Source of the DNA: Porogramme epimiltina | Taxonomy: Eukaryota > Basidiomycota > Agaricomycetes > Polyporales > Polyporaceae | DNA length: 64,000 bases | Assembly: GCA_900155495.1 (NCBI GenBank) | Contig: FTLJ01000231.1 | Location: 1-64,000, forward strand | Direction: 5' to 3' | Part shown: piece after piece, positions 10,702-25,784 of the stretch | How the letters are laid out: each line of letters opens with the position of its first letter | How positions within the stretch are numbered: position 1 is the stretch's first letter | The notes under the pieces: model-generated | Told to the model about the DNA's origin: nothing | The model's database searches: none | Seen by the model: only the letters and a program-made list of their open reading frames with translations | Program-made: the position numbers and the translations under genes

Positions 10702-12199
10702 ATGGTCAAGGAAACGTACGCTCTTTGTGCACCTCGTTCCCGGGTCTGTTTAGTAACTCCCGGTCCTGTTACAGCAAGTTTTACGATCTTCTTGAAGTCT
10801 CGCCCGAAGCCTCAGAGACCGATCTCAAGAAAGCTTATCGTAAAAAGTAGTAGCATCCTCTGGATGCATCACCTGTAAAAACATGCTCATCTGCGGCGTC
10901 CCAGGGCCCTCCGTCTTCACCCAGACAAGGGCGGCGACCCGGAGCTTTTCAAAGAAGTGACCCATGCGTACGTCATCGCGTCCGACTGTTTCACCCCGTC
11001 CATCCATCTCAACTGTGCGTTCAGGTATGAGGTACTCTCAGACCCAGATAAGCGCCGCGTATACGACGCCCGGGGAGAGGCAGGACTTAGCGAATCCGGA
11101 GGAATGGGGGGCATGGACCCACAAGTACGCCACATCCTTTTCCGCCTCCCGAATTGCGAACTAAATCGCACCACACCGCTCCCAGGACCTCTTCAGCCAG
11201 CTGTTCGGTGGAGGCGGCTTCTTTGGCGGTCCCGGCGGTCCCTCACGGCAGCAGGGCCCACGCAAGACAAAAGATCTCGTTCACCGCGTGCATGTCACGC
11301 TCGAGGACCTCTACAAGGGCAAGACAACGAAGCTGGCGCTCACGCGCAATGTCATCTGTGTCAAGTGCAGTGGGAAGGGTGGCAAGGAGGGCGCGGTGCG
11401 CTCGTGCACAACCTGCAGCGGGCGTGGTGTGCGCGTCGTCATCCGACAGATGGGCCCGATGATCCAGCAGATGCAGCAGCCGTGCGACGACTGCTCTGGC
11501 ACGGGCGAGATCATCAACCACAAAGACAAGTGCAAGACGTGCAATGGCCGCAAGGTCGTGTCCGAGAAGAAGATGCTCGAGGTGCACATCGACAAGGGCA
11601 TGCGCGGTGGCCAGACCATCAACTTCCGTGGGGAGAGCGACCAGGCGCCTGGCGTCACCCCCGGCGATGTAATCATTGTCATCGAGGAGAAGCCGCATGA
11701 CCGCTTCAAACGCCAGGAGAACGACTTGTTTTACGAGCAGGAGGTGGACCTCCTCACCGCGCTGGCAGGTGGCCAGTTCGCGATCAAGCATTTGGACGAA
11801 CGTGCGCTAGTTGTCAACATTGCAGCGGGAGAAGTCCTCAAGCACGGTGCGTACAAGCTCTCTCGCACCTCTCGCCGCACACATACTGATAGTTCCATTC
11901 TCGTAGACGATCTGAAGGTCATCCGCAGCCAGGGTATGCCCTCCCAACGACACCACGAACCCGGCGACCTCTTTGTCAAGATTACCGTCAAGTTCCCCGA
12001 CCACATGCCGCCCGAGTCCATCCCCCTACTCGAGAAGGCGCTGCCCGCACGGTCGCCTGTTGAGAAGTTCCCCGCGGCGATCCACCTGGAGGAGGTCGAG
12101 CTGGATGAGGTCGACCAGCGGCAGCGGGAGCGCGCGACAGGCGACGACCAGATGGACGAGGACGACGATCAGCCGCGTGTGCAATGCGCGAATCAGTAG
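10702..12199 (+). CDS. Type I DnaJ/Hsp40 co-chaperone (Ydj1 type)
   Basis: Stimulates cytosolic Hsp70 ATPase and delivers substrates, including mitochondrial and ER precursors. Exons 10702-10715, 10775-10846, 10905-10967, 11025-11124, 11186-11846 and 11907-12199 give 400 residues. The J-domain has HPD at residues 34-36. A Gly/Phe-rich linker (LFGGGGFFGG) follows. The zinc region has four Cys repeats: CVKCSGKG, CTTCSGRG, CDDCSGTG and CKTCNGRK. The C-terminal substrate domains include GVTPGDVIIVI. The protein ends in CANQ, a CaaX box resembling the farnesylated tail of yeast Ydj1, so membrane association by prenylation is likely. The first exon is only 14 nt. Confidence 0.96.
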
Positions 12200-12764
12200 T
12201 AGTAGACGCTGACGAGGACGACACCGATGACGGACTCTTGTGTGCTTGTTTTGTACAGTTACCCATGACGCCTAGAGACGAGAGGAGGGGGCCGCTGCTG
12301 CTGTCGATTGCTGTGGGCATTGTCTATCGCATTTTCTTGCACGCCATTCGTAGTTTACGTCGCCTAGTAGCATCCCTCGCTAGACCCTGTGATAGTACAC
12401 TGTTTTATAGCAACACGGCTCTCGGAAACAACGTCCTGCGTGTGCAGCCCTCGACCGACGGCGCGGGCGCGACAGGTGCCTGGGGGAGACTGAGCGGTGG
12501 CGAGAACGCGCGACGCACGTGAACTGTCGACGGACCGCGGGTTGAACGCGACTCGAACCGCCACCTCCCCCGCCGCACAGACACGGCACGCCGCCTCCGC
12601 CTTTGTCCCTGCTTTCTCCTCCCAACCCGACGTCCTTGTTTTGACCGTGTCAACGCCTGCCTTTGCTGTCATTGCTCGCGTATACCCATTCACCACCACT
12701 GCGCCCCCGCAACACGTCCGAGCCGCTCGACACTTGACTCTTGACACCCTCCTCCTCGAACACG
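12200..12764. other. Intergenic region, DnaJ 3' end to Rho promoter
   Basis: About 565 bases between two same-strand genes. The final 150 bases are CT-rich, as expected for a leader before the Rho start. Only short ORFs in non-conserved frames are present. Confidence 0.35.
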
Positions 12765-13613
12765 ATGGCCACTCCGTACAACCCCGGCGAGTCCTCGGGC
12801 CCCCCTCGCAGGCCAGATGTGAAGCGCAAGCTTGTTGTGGTCGGTGATGGTACGCGTTACATGTCGCGCATCATGTCTCCGTGCTAATAGTCTGTTCCAA
12901 AGGTGGATGCGGAAAGACATGTCTACTCATCGTCTACGCGGAGAACAGGTTCCCAGAGGTATGTATTCTTCACATACGATCCGCGAGGCATTTGATTGAC
13001 CAATTCGTCGAACAGGCATATATCCCAACTGTGTTCGAGAACTACGTCACCCTCGTCAACTTTGACGGCAAGCTCGTCGAGCTCGCGCTTTGGGATACGG
13101 CTGGCCAGGAGGAATACGATCGTCTAAGGCCGCTCAGCTATCCAGAAAGCAACGTGATCCTTATCGTCTTCTCTGTCGACTTTCCTGTGAGCCTTGGAAA
13201 TGTCCAGGACAAGGTAAACATCCCTGCCCTCTACCTGCATACATTGGTTCGACGTGCCCGCTTTCTCTCCCTTTCTCTTCGTCTCGTATGCACCCTCGCT
13301 GATCTTGCTCTATGATATACAGTGGTTCCCAGAAGTAGCCCACTTCTGTGAGGGCGTGCCGCTTATTCTGGTCGCGACCAAGACGGACCTACGGCGGGAC
13401 GAGCAGACGCGGCGGATGTTGAGCGCACAGGGGCAGATGCCTGTCACGACCGAGCAGGGCGTCGCCGTCGCACGCGAGATCGGCGCCAAGTACGTCGAGT
13501 GCTCCGCCAAGACGGGCGACAACGTGCGCGAGGTGTTCAACCTCGCGCTCAAGGAGAGCATGCGCGGCAAGTGGGGCAAGATGGTCAAGCAGCGGCGGTG
13601 CGTCATTACATGA
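12765..13613 (+). CDS. Rho-family small GTPase
   Basis: A prenylated molecular switch controlling actin polarity and cell-wall synthesis. Exons 12765-12849, 12903-12958, 13016-13213 and 13323-13613 give 209 residues. All G motifs are present: [10 protein letters not shown] (P-loop), PTVFENYV (effector loop), [25 protein letters not shown] and ECSAKTG. The Rho insert is present ([12 protein letters not shown]). The tail is KQRRCVIT, a polybasic segment plus CVIT CaaX box. The GDGGCGKT spelling and the [10 protein letters not shown] segment recall the fungal Rho4 branch more than Rho1 or Cdc42, but this is from memory and the exact subfamily is left open. Confidence 0.93.
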
Positions 13614-13924
13614 CCGCGCGCGACGGGCGACGTCTAGGACAAACGCGCACATGCATTCTCCGGCGGACGGACGAGGGGCGAGAGGGGATGAGTAGGTGGG
13701 GCGAGGTCAAGGAGGGTATACACGCGGGGGTGGGCGCCGCTGCCCGTGCTCTTTTCGACATGCTGCTACTGCTCACAACGTCTCCACCACACCACAACGC
13801 ACGACATCACGATCAGCACCACCACATCCGCATTGGCATCTGGACCTTGGTTTGACGATCTATATCAGCACTACAGTAGACCTGTCTGCGCCGCGTACTG
13901 TACTAACTATTGCTTTGGTTGTTA
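13614..13924. other. Convergent 3' intergenic region
   Basis: About 310 bases between the Rho stop and the PBN1/PIG-X stop. No recognisable feature beyond presumptive 3' UTRs. Confidence 0.3.
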
Positions 13925-14651
13925 TCAATCTGTTTTTCCGGACGGCTTTGTGGAGAGGCGGCGCGCGGTCCGTATTGACGCAATGAGTAGGTAGAAGAAC
14001 ATGACGATCATAACAAGTGCGGTGCCAACGTCCACCCACGGTAAATCGTCCAGAAGGCCCACCGGGACAGAAACCTGGAGTTGCTCTAAGGGAGCAGAGT
14101 CTGGGATGAGAGTTAATGGTGATGTAGGCCAGCCATCAAGCGACTGGTACGGCTCCAGGACACTCGGCATCGGTGCTACGTCTGAGAAGCACGAGTGTTA
14201 TGAACTTGAGCGCGTGTAGGAGATATTACTTCTACTCACTATCCGCAGCACACGCGAAGAACCCGAGCGGTCGCCTGAGCGTGACGGTGTGTAGAGGAGC
14301 GTCCTGACGTTCCGTCGGCCTGCCGTAGCGGGCATGCAGCGGGACGTCAAGGGTGGCTGTCTCGTGCTGCAGCTGTGACAGGTGGAGCCCGTCGACGGAC
14401 AAGAGGAGGACCGAACCACGGGGGTCCACTGCGGACACGGGGCGTTCTAGATCCGCGGTGCCCCAAAGGGAGGAGTTGTAACCTGGGCGTTGGGCGAGCT
14501 CATACTGGTCCGCGTAGACGTGGGGAGGCAGGTCGTGGAGGATGTGCAGCGAGCAGACAGAGCGGTCGGTATGGGCCCCCAGGCGGACGGTGGTAGAGAC
14601 GGAGAAGTGGAAGCCCTGTGGGTCGAGGGAGGAGGAGAGGGACGAGGCCAT
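13925..14651 (-). CDS. GPI mannosyltransferase I subunit (PBN1/PIG-X family)
   Basis: ER membrane partner that stabilises the catalytic subunit adding the first mannose to GPI anchors. Two exons, 14651-14240 and 14181-13925, code 222 residues. The lumenal part contains a Leu-His-rich core (LHILHDLPPHVYADQYEL) and LERPV, which fit the PIG-X/Pbn1 domain. Near the C-terminus one strongly hydrophobic segment (ALVMIVMFFYLLIASI) is followed by a basic cytosolic tail, which is the topology expected of PIG-X. The length is close to mammalian PIG-X and shorter than yeast Pbn1. No cleavable signal peptide is evident, so an additional upstream exon cannot be excluded. It is divergent from the PFK-2/FBPase-2 gene by about 130 bases. 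Confidence 0.75.
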
Positions 14652-14783
14652 GGCGGAGCGGAGCCAGGCCGCCTCCGTCGGGACAAGGACGCCCTCCGTC
14701 GAGGATCGAGATGCACGTGCAATCGCCCAACCTATCGCCCTCCGCCCGTCCCCTCTCCAGTCTCAAGTCTCCCCACCCCCACA

Positions 14784-17132
<2,349 letters not shown>

Positions 17133-17620
17133 CACAACTGAAGGCTATCGACGGAGTCATAGAAGGAACACAGGAAGTTACTGTACTACATTGATAGATG
17201 GCGCAAGTCGTATCTACGCAGCACATGGAAGTGGGGAAATGTATCTATAGTCATTCCATGTTTGACATGAACGAAACCTGCATGCAACACTTCGCTGAAA
17301 GCTTGTAGTGGCTACTTAACTGATCCTAGTAGCCGATTGCATTCAGAAGTCTAGCCGCTTCGTCTGCTTTTCGGTTCTGGTGCGATGGACACATGCGGCG
17401 AGGCGAAACCATCACACGTAGGAATGAGGTGGACTAACAGATCGCATTCTCTGAAATATCAATAGTGTACGAACCTGGCACTGGACAATGATACATGGGA
17501 GAGCAAGCATACTAGTGACAAGTAATAATCTACAGATGTAATCCCAATCGGCTGTCCGTGCACGAGGTCGACGTACAGGCTCGAGTCACAAATCCGGTCT
17601 CAACACACTTCACGGCCTCA
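17133..17620. other. Convergent 3' intergenic region
   Basis: About 490 bases between the PFK-2/FBPase-2 stop (+) and the AAA-bromodomain ATPase stop (-). More AT-rich than the coding DNA on either side. I see no ORF with recognisable content. Confidence 0.35.
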
Positions 17621-20600
17621 TTACGGAGAAACGGCATCCATGTCATCCATCGCGACCTCTTCTACGAACGTCTGTGCTTCTTGTCGCAGCTCGCGAAGCA
17701 AGTTGGCCCGATCCCATTCCTGTCGATGCTTCCACACTAAGCCCAAGCAAGTTGCACGAAGTTGCTCTAGCTGCTCGACAGTAAGTGACCCGGTCATATC
17801 CCGGAGGTAGTTCCCTAGGCCTTCCAGGGCAGCCTCGTCTAGATGGAAATCGGGCAAGGGGGGTGTTGGGGTTCGTTCGACTTCCATTGGCTGATCAGCC
17901 TGGGATGGCTCCGCGGGCTCTGTTGATTGCACGTTCTCCATCGGATGGTCGCCGTCGAGGATGATCTGGGCGTTCGAAGGCAGGCCCTCACTGTTGTTGT
18001 GTTGCTCGCGAGGCGAGTGGGGTATGGGGGCGGTAGACGCAGGGGTGAACGGATTGTCCGGAGGATCTGTGGGTACACCATGGCGCGTGTCTGTCGGAGA
18101 CATAGGATTGAGTAGAGAAGGATCGAAGCCACCTCGACGAGGGGGCTCGGTCTCCTTATCCTGCTGGCTTTCTGGTATCGCGTCCAACTTTGGTGGCGAC
18201 AGCGCGGATGCAGGCTGGGGAACTTCATCCGCAAAGCGTACGCTCATGGAACGTCCACCGGTGGTGGGTGACAGTAGCTGTTCCGTCGACGTGGAAGGTG
18301 CTTGACCGACCTGACTTTCAGCGTTGCCTTCGCCTTCGCCTTCGGTGCGAACCTTCTTTGAGATGCGCTCTCCGTTCTCGTCCTCGGAAGGAGTGGTCTC
18401 GGCACCATTGGACCTTTGCCTCTTGAGCCTGCGCTCCAGAAGCAGAGGGTCTGTGATCGACGTCTCGGGCTCCTGTCCATTGTTGCGCAAGCTGCGGCGG
18501 GTTCCAGGAGCATAAGTGCCGTTCTGCGCCGCCTGCTGTCGCTCCTGCTCTGCACGCTCCTTCTCTTTGTTCTTGCGGAACTCCTCGCGCCGTCGACGCT
18601 CACGGCCAGCCATGCGCTGGCATTCGAGGCGAAACTGTGGATCAAAGTCTTGAACACTGACTTCAGCTGCAGTGAGCATCGCTTGAGCGCGGAACAATCG
18701 TTCGGGGTCTTCGTTGGACCGCACGCTCGCATTGTGAACGATCTTCCGGAGGTCGTCGAGAAGGTCATCGGGCGTGAGGTAGCGATCCCTGTACAGTTCA
18801 GAATTCATGCGCTCGAGGTCCATGTCGAAGAGAGGCGGTTCTAGGATAAGCTGCTCTTGGACTTGCATCTGCGGTTCGGCAGGTATCTCCACGATTTCTG
18901 CCGTATCAATGATCTCTGTCACGCCATTTGACGTGGCATTCACCTCGACGGAGGTCGAGACAACCCGAGTTTGCGCGGGAGGGGGTGCATTGAAGTCGTA
19001 GTTGTACTCCTCCTGTTATCCATGATTATTAATGCGCCTTTTCTGCGCACGCGAATCAGCCAGACTCACCGCGGTACTCTTGGTGAAACGCTTGAATTTC
19101 CGTCGGAGTTCGCTGAGGATCGGGCCAAGGCGATATTTTAGCAGTGTGACAACACGCTGGTCATTGGCTTCTTGGACAGCAAGCTCCGCTGCTGTAGGCT
19201 GGCGTGGCTCCAATGGCGGCGCGATAGGGAGTTCCTCCAGAACTCGTTTCCTGCGCTTAATACCATCAGGGAAATGGTTGGGCGGTCTGCGCACGTCCTG
19301 CAACAACCCATTGAAAAAGGCTTCCCTCTGTGCCGACGAGGGAGGAGTGAGTACGACACGATTATCCCTCGTCGCCCCAAACCACTGACGGACATCGCGA
19401 GGAAGTTGCGAGAATGCCCCGTCGACGACAGCCAGTAACAATACGGGATCGGTAGGTGCCAAAGTGTCTAGCATGGCGCGTACTGTCGTCCGTGCTGTTT
19501 CTGAGACGGCGGCGCACCACCCCACCAGTGACGGGATATATACGACGGAAGGTTGGTGGCGTTTGGCTTCGACGAACAGCTGCACAATAGCAGCTTCGGG
19601 AGTCTATTAAAGGGCAGGTGAGCTGAGGCTAAGAGAGATGTGCTCAAACATACTCTAGTAGAATCGCTCATGAGTGCACCGAGGTCGAGACTCTGTATAT
19701 GGTAGCCTTCTAGGTGGTGCAAGGCTGCTGCAGCGACGTAGCCGTGGCCCATCCCCACCGACCCATGGAGGACAACCCTCGGACGGTAGATCCGTAGCGT
19801 CTCCATAGATTGCATCATGAGCTCCCGTTCCAGTGCGCCTTCAGAATCTTCATCCTCCCATTCGGCTTCTTCTAAGGCGGTACGCTTTTTGCTAACCGGA
19901 AGGACCTTCCCAATCACCTCCTTCATCTTCTCCAAAGGATCCGAAAGAAGGGGTACCAATTGTGTAGGTAGCGGGGATGCAGCAGAGGAGACAGACCGTG
20001 CTGACGAAGGAACGAGTTCTACGGAGGCAATTGTGTCAATAACCAATGTCTCTGCATCGCGAGACAACTTACTCTTGACAGAGATCATGAAGTCTCTTAG
20101 CTCAACTTCGATCGTCTCTGGTTTTAGGAGGAGGCGGTCATTGGACTTGTAAATCTGAGGATATCGGCGCTGCACAGCATTGAGAGCAGCTTCGGTGCAC
20201 AGAGCCTATTCCAGTGATTAATAGGTTGTGTAAAAGAACACGACACAACACTTACTCGCATGTCGGCACCACCGTATCCCTTGGTCAGCTTAGCCAAGCC
20301 CTTCACGTTCTCTTCGCCCTTCTCGCTTTCCCAGCCAGCCCACTTCTTCGTCATAATCCGAAGAATCCGTTCCCGAGCATCGAGCCCAGGGAGAGGGAAA
20401 TAGAACTCTCGATCGAACCGCCCGGGACGTCGCAATGCAGGATCGATGGCATCCGGTCGATTCGTTGCTCCGATGACAACAACCTGGCCACGGCCATCCA
20501 TACCGTCCATGAGCGCCAGTAGTGTCGACACGATGGAGGCATGGATCTGGTCTTGTTTGGAGGAGCGGACAGGTGCTAGGCCGTCGATCTCGTCAAAGAA

Positions 20601-22678
20601 AATGATACTTGGCTGCTGGTTTCGAGCTTCTTCGAAGAGGAGTCGGAGTTGACGTTCGGCCTCACCGACCCATTTCGAAAGACAGTCGGCGCCCTTACGC
20701 ATGAAGAACGCTGCAATCGCCTTTAAGTTATGATGGAATCAACAAAATCAGCAGGAGACGTACATATACCCTTCCCGTTCGAGCGGCAACTTGCGGCTAG
20801 TGCACGTGCGAGAAGAGTCTTGCCAGTACCGGGAGGTCCATGGAATAGTACACCGCGCGGGGGTGTCAGGTTGAACCGCTGAAACACTTCAGGATACAAC
20901 AGCGGCAGTAGAGTCATCTCCTTCAACGAGTTAATGTCTAGTCAATGAAGCAATCAACATCAGCCCGGCCCCCTACTCAGGGAAGCAGAACCTACGGTCA
21001 TCCAAACCTCCAACCTCATCAAAAGTGACGTTCTGGTTGACACCAAGGGGATCGGCGTCCGCGAGAGCTAAACGGAAGTATGCGGATGAGTAGGAACTTA
21101 ATGAGGGGAGAGTGACAATGACGTACCCGCATCTCCAACTTTGCCGAGGTTAGAGGGAGTCCCAGCTGCAGCCGCTAAGTCTCCGGGTAAGAGACCACCA
21201 GCAGGTGCAGCGCCGCCTGCAAACATGCCTCCACTAGCACCTCCAATTCCTCCAAACGGCTTCCGCGGCGTCCGTGTAGGATAATCAGAATCCTAACGCA
21301 ATGTCAATGCGTTGACAAGATGGATGACGTTTGTGGCACGTACCGAATCGTCTGCAGGGGCACCCATCCATCGACTAAGCTCCGCACCAGTAGCACTCCA
21401 CCCTGGAGGTTTGGGCCTATTTGAACGACCATGGGACCGAGAACCACCTGCGCGAGGTTTAGGAGGGGCACGCATCTCCTCCAAAGGCGGGGGTATTGCG
21501 TAGTTGATCTTCGTCCGTTGGCGTAGTGAATAGGGCTTGCCATCCTGCTCCGGCTCAATGTCGGCGTCGCCCTCAGCGTCCAAATCAGCATCTTCGTCAA
21601 CCTCCATATCAGGTTCTGGAGAGGTAACCGGAGCTTCATCCATAGACCCTTCTCCGTCTGCCGACCCTGACCCTGACGACGGTTCATCGACATAACCATC
21701 CTCATCTTCTTCGTTGCGCGCGCTGGAGCGGGTGCGACGCGTCGACAATCGGTTACGAGTGGAACGGGATGATGATGCTTGGGGCTGAGAACGACCGTTG
21801 GAACGACGCGTGACGCGACCTGCATTTGGCTGGCTTGAAGACGCGTTCTTGCTCCTATTGCGAGTAGGGTACCGTCCCATTTTCACCTCGCCATCTTCTC
21901 CGTCGCTCTCGATGAACCCGTTCAGCTTACCACGGCTGCGTGTGCGCAGAGCGTAGTGAGTGCCGGCTTCCTCTTCATCATCGTCCTCGGGTGTGACAGC
22001 TTTATTCTTCCCTTTGGGTGAAATTACATCGAGAGGGTCGTCTTCACTGGGGGACTCCACGTAGGACTTTTTCTGGATCCGACGACCTCGTGAAGTCACA
22101 CCGTACACGACAGGCTCCTCCTCCTCCTCCTCCTCTTCATTTGGAGCCTGTGCCGCTTCCTCTGCTTCCATTGACGCGTTACTTTCATGGTACTCGGATC
22201 CAGAAGCGGTGGGACTGCTCGGTTGATGACGGGAGGCACCACGGGTGGTAGGGGCCATGTGGGGCAGCCTTATGCGTAAACCTGTAGCGGGAGACTGGCT
22301 AGGGTCTGGAGCCTGATCTGGAAGAGGATAGGGATGGGTTTCTTGGTGGTATTGATGGGTTTGAGGAGGCTGAGGAACGAGAAGAGGGTCGTAGTTGTCG
22401 AAAGCGTAGGGTTGTTGATTCGGTATGGGGACCTGGGGTTGATAACCCTGGTGCGGGGGAAAGTCAGAGGGCGCGAAGTCGTTGAACAAAGGCTGAGGCG
22501 GCAAAGGCTGGGGCGGCGGGGGCTGAGGGTCTGGAAATGTGTTGCTCGGGAAGACGAAAGATTCGCCAGATGGGAAGTTAAAGGTGGGTTGCATGCGATC
22601 GAAGCTGTGGGGCACAACTCCGGTCGGTCTCTCAGGAAGAGGAGGGGGGTCAGAGCATAAGAGGGCACTGCTGTACAC
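17621..22678 (-). CDS. AAA-ATPase with bromodomain (Yta7/Abo1/ATAD2 family)
   Basis: Chromatin-associated ATPase that handles histone H3-H4 during nucleosome assembly and transcription. Exons in gene order: 22678-21344, 21292-21127, 21067-20996, 20937-20764, 20710-20256, 20205-19654, 19603-19070 and 19012-17621, coding 1,559 residues. The N-terminal 450 residues are low complexity: Pro-rich, then acidic (a six-Glu run) and basic. AAA1 has GPPGTGKT near residues 557-564, IIFFDEIDG and the Arg-rich ATNRPDAIDPALRRPGRFDRE, preceded by FFMRKGADCLSKWVGEAERQ. AAA2 is degenerate (HGSVGMGH lacks a Walker Lys), as usual in this family. A bromodomain-like helix bundle (MNSELYRDRYLTPDDLLDDL) follows, then a disordered tail. 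The start may instead be Met 29 (22594). Confidence 0.93.
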
Positions 22679-23972
22679 GTGCAGGGCCCGCTGTATGTTC
22701 AGAAGGCAGCGGCGGAGGAGAGTGGCAGAGGGAGGCGGCGGGACCGGGAGGGAGACAACGGAAGATGGATGTTTGTCCTCAACGCTCTTGGGCGCTCGCA
22801 GATGTATGTATGGCCCTGTTTGGCACGGTGGCGATGCGGGGCGAGCACGCGCCTAACCGCCGACCCACCTGCGTCCTCCCGCGCGCGGCACGGAGGGCGT
22901 CCATCTCCGCAACCCGACGACGACAACGTCCCCCCCGCCGTCGAGCGCAGCGCACACACGCCCGCCCCATACTATCTGGTTCGCATTTCCCGATGCGATA
23001 GAAACATACCAGAGTGCCATCCATCGTCTGCAGCCTCACACCTTATCGGACGCATGTCACTGTATCACCGTCTCCTCCTGACCCCCCACAGAACACTCTT
23101 CCCAACCGCGGTGGGTCGACGTACGGACACCATTTGCTGGGTTTGGAGGGATTATGAAGACGTCGGTGATTCTGGTGACACTGGATAGGCAGAAAAACAT
23201 GCGGTGGGGGCGGCAGACGTGCGGCAAGGCGCAGGAGGTGCATTTGGTGGTCCAGATGGATGTACGAAGCAAAAAAGCGAGCGAACATCGTGCTCAACGG
23301 CGCACTCGACGCCCTGAAGGTTCGCCGGCGATTACCGGGCTCCGTCCCAGACGCTTTTGCTCCCTCACTTCCACAAATGGCAAATTCATCAATTTGTGCA
23401 ACTCCGTTTAGGACTCCGCGTCAGATGATGGAGCCGCTAGATACCGTTCACAATCATGGAAGGAGGGGAATAAGCTGCCCTGGCTCTTGTCACTTGGGTG
23501 TGCTCGCCTGTACCCACTGGTTTTGTCGTAGTTATCTTGCGATCCCAAGCTGCGTCCTCTAAGTTGACAGTTGCGTCGGAGCCTGCCCGCTCTTCTCACG
23601 CCACAACCATGTCGTTGAATTCGGAGATCTAGACGCGTCGTGACACGCAGCCACAACCGCGACTTGCAAGCTCTATTCCCTCCTGGAGCACGTAGCACGT
23701 ATAACTGGTCGCATTCTGTATAATTTAGCCTGCTCCAGGCTCTAGGCAAGGCTGCTCATCCATATCCCCCGGCGTTTGCGCCCTCGGGCCCACTACTGTT
23801 TATCCACGTACCACCGAAGCGTTATGGCCACGAAGAAGCGTTCGTTCTCATTATCACAGTGATTCACTCTTCTGCTTGCTTACTGCAGCGGCCATGTTTA
23901 TTCAGACTCTAATAAACGCACCTCTGCGCACTTGGATCAAGATCAGCCGGGGCCATCCTCTAAGACGCCTAA
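22679..23972. other. Divergent intergenic region of 1.3 kb
   Basis: This lies between the start codons of the AAA-bromodomain ATPase (-) and the polynucleotide kinase-phosphatase (+). It contains only short overlapping ORFs without motifs. It is long for this part of the window and could hide a small multi-exon or non-coding gene, but I see nothing I can support. Confidence 0.35.
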
Positions 23973-25664
23973 ATGTCAGCTTTGTTACCTTCATTTCCGA
24001 GCTTCATCTCATCGACCCGCGTAGTGTTCCCTATTTTTGACAAACCAGGCTCGACCACGACTGATTCTTCTGCTTTTCGTTGGATCTCCCCGTCACTTGG
24101 ACCAAAGCGCTCATGTCTTCATGGCGTCAACGGAGAGCCTAAGGCTTCGCCCAAAGTGGCTGCGTTTGACCTGGACGGCTGTCTCATCCAGTCTTCGTTT
24201 CCAAAGAAAGGTGCCCCGCCCAAGTTCGAGTGGTGGAGAAAGGAGGTCCCCAAAAAGCTCAGACAGGTGCAAGAGGAAGGGTATGTAGTTCTCGATATGC
24301 GTAACTCCCGCTACTACTTATATTTTCCTTCTTTCTAGATATTCCGTCGTAATTATTACGAACCAAGCTCTTCGCACAACCGCCCTCGTCAACGATTGGA
24401 AGAAGAAAATACCGCTTATCGCTGCTACAGTGTGTAACTACCATTCCAACCTACTTAGTTTATATGGGCTGACAATGTTGCGTAGCTGTCAGACGTCCCC
24501 TTTCACATATTTGCTGCTACCGAAAAGGATGGTTATCGTAAACCTATCCCCGGGATGTGGTATGAACTCGAGCGCATTTTTGCGCAAGAGGGTGTGGAAA
24601 TAGGTATATCAGAAGGTTTTACCTTCCCTGGAATAAGCACTCATGCCTACCAGATATCCCGAACTCGTTTTTCATTGGTGATGCAGCCGGTCGCCCAAAT
24701 GATCACTCGTCGACCGACCGTAAGCTTGCACTGAATATTGGACTACCTTTCTATACCCCGGAGGTACCACGTTTTGTCATGACATTACATTTCCTCATAA
24801 TGAGCTCCGTAAACCCACAGGAGTACTTTCTGGGCCTCCCGGCAGCATCATATACATTGCCGGGGTTCAATGTATCGAGCTTAACTTCCGAAGGTAGTCG
24901 CTTTTACTTACGTTCATGCCTCTGTCTAATTTCCTGCACCAGAGTCCTGCATCATGCCCGCAGAACCACCACTTGTACCGGCGTCCCCTTCGCCGGAGGT
25001 TGTGGTATTCGTTGGGTACCCTGCTCTAGGAAAATCGTCATTCTTCCGTACACATTTCGCTCCCGCGGACTACTTACATGTCAACCAAGACACCCTTAAG
25101 ACACGGGACAGATGCGTCAAGGCTGTCGACGAAGCTTTGAAGGAACGGCGGAGCGTCGTTGTTGGTAAAGTCCCCAAATAGTCAACAGCCATTCGCCGCT
25201 CCTCACAATGATGCAGACAACACCAATCGTAATGCACAGACTCGCAAGTACTACATCGACCTCGCGAGGAAATATAACGTGCCGGCAAGGTATTCGCTTT
25301 GCACACACAATCATGCCCTTTACAAGAGCTGATTGTTGTTGAATAGATGCGTCTGGTTTGCAAGCTCTTTGGAGCTGGCGTGGCACAACAACCTCTACCG
25401 CGCCTTCAATATGCCCCCTTCTCTTGCCAAAGCTGAGGTCAGTACATACCGCCTCTCTGGGCGAGTAATGCATTGAACTAGTGTATGCTTCAGCCCAAAC
25501 GAGAAATCGTCCCATACTCGGCGTTCAGTGGCTTCCGCGCGGATTTCGAAGAGCCATCTACAAAGGAGGGCTTTTCGGAAGTACGAAAGATCAATTGGGT
25601 GTTTGAGGGGGATGAGGAGGCCAGAAGAAGGTGGAGTATGTGGCTACAAGTCGACGGGAAGTGA
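23973..25664 (+). CDS. Polynucleotide kinase 3'-phosphatase
   Basis: DNA-end repair enzyme that removes 3'-phosphates and adds 5'-phosphates at breaks; nuclear. Exons 23973-24280, 24339-24429, 24486-24603, 24654-24763, 24821-24893, 24943-25164, 25217-25289, 25347-25437 and 25494-25664 give 418 residues. The HAD phosphatase part carries AFDLDGC at residues 64-70, [15 protein letters not shown] and FIGDAAGR. The kinase part carries the P-loop GYPALGKSS and NQDTL. No FHA domain is present, as in other fungal enzymes. In the first HAD motif the usual Thr after DxDG is Cys. The tail ends with the conserved ARRRWSMWL helix. The N-terminus fits ATG 23973, but a further upstream exon is possible. Confidence 0.94.
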
Positions 25665-25784
25665 TACTACGGAAGATTTTGGTACTGTCTCGATCAGTCT
25701 TTGTCTCCATTCATGTGGTGTTGGAGGTGTACAATGTCTATTGGCTACACTGGCATCTTGCATGGAATACAACTAGCCCGTTGC

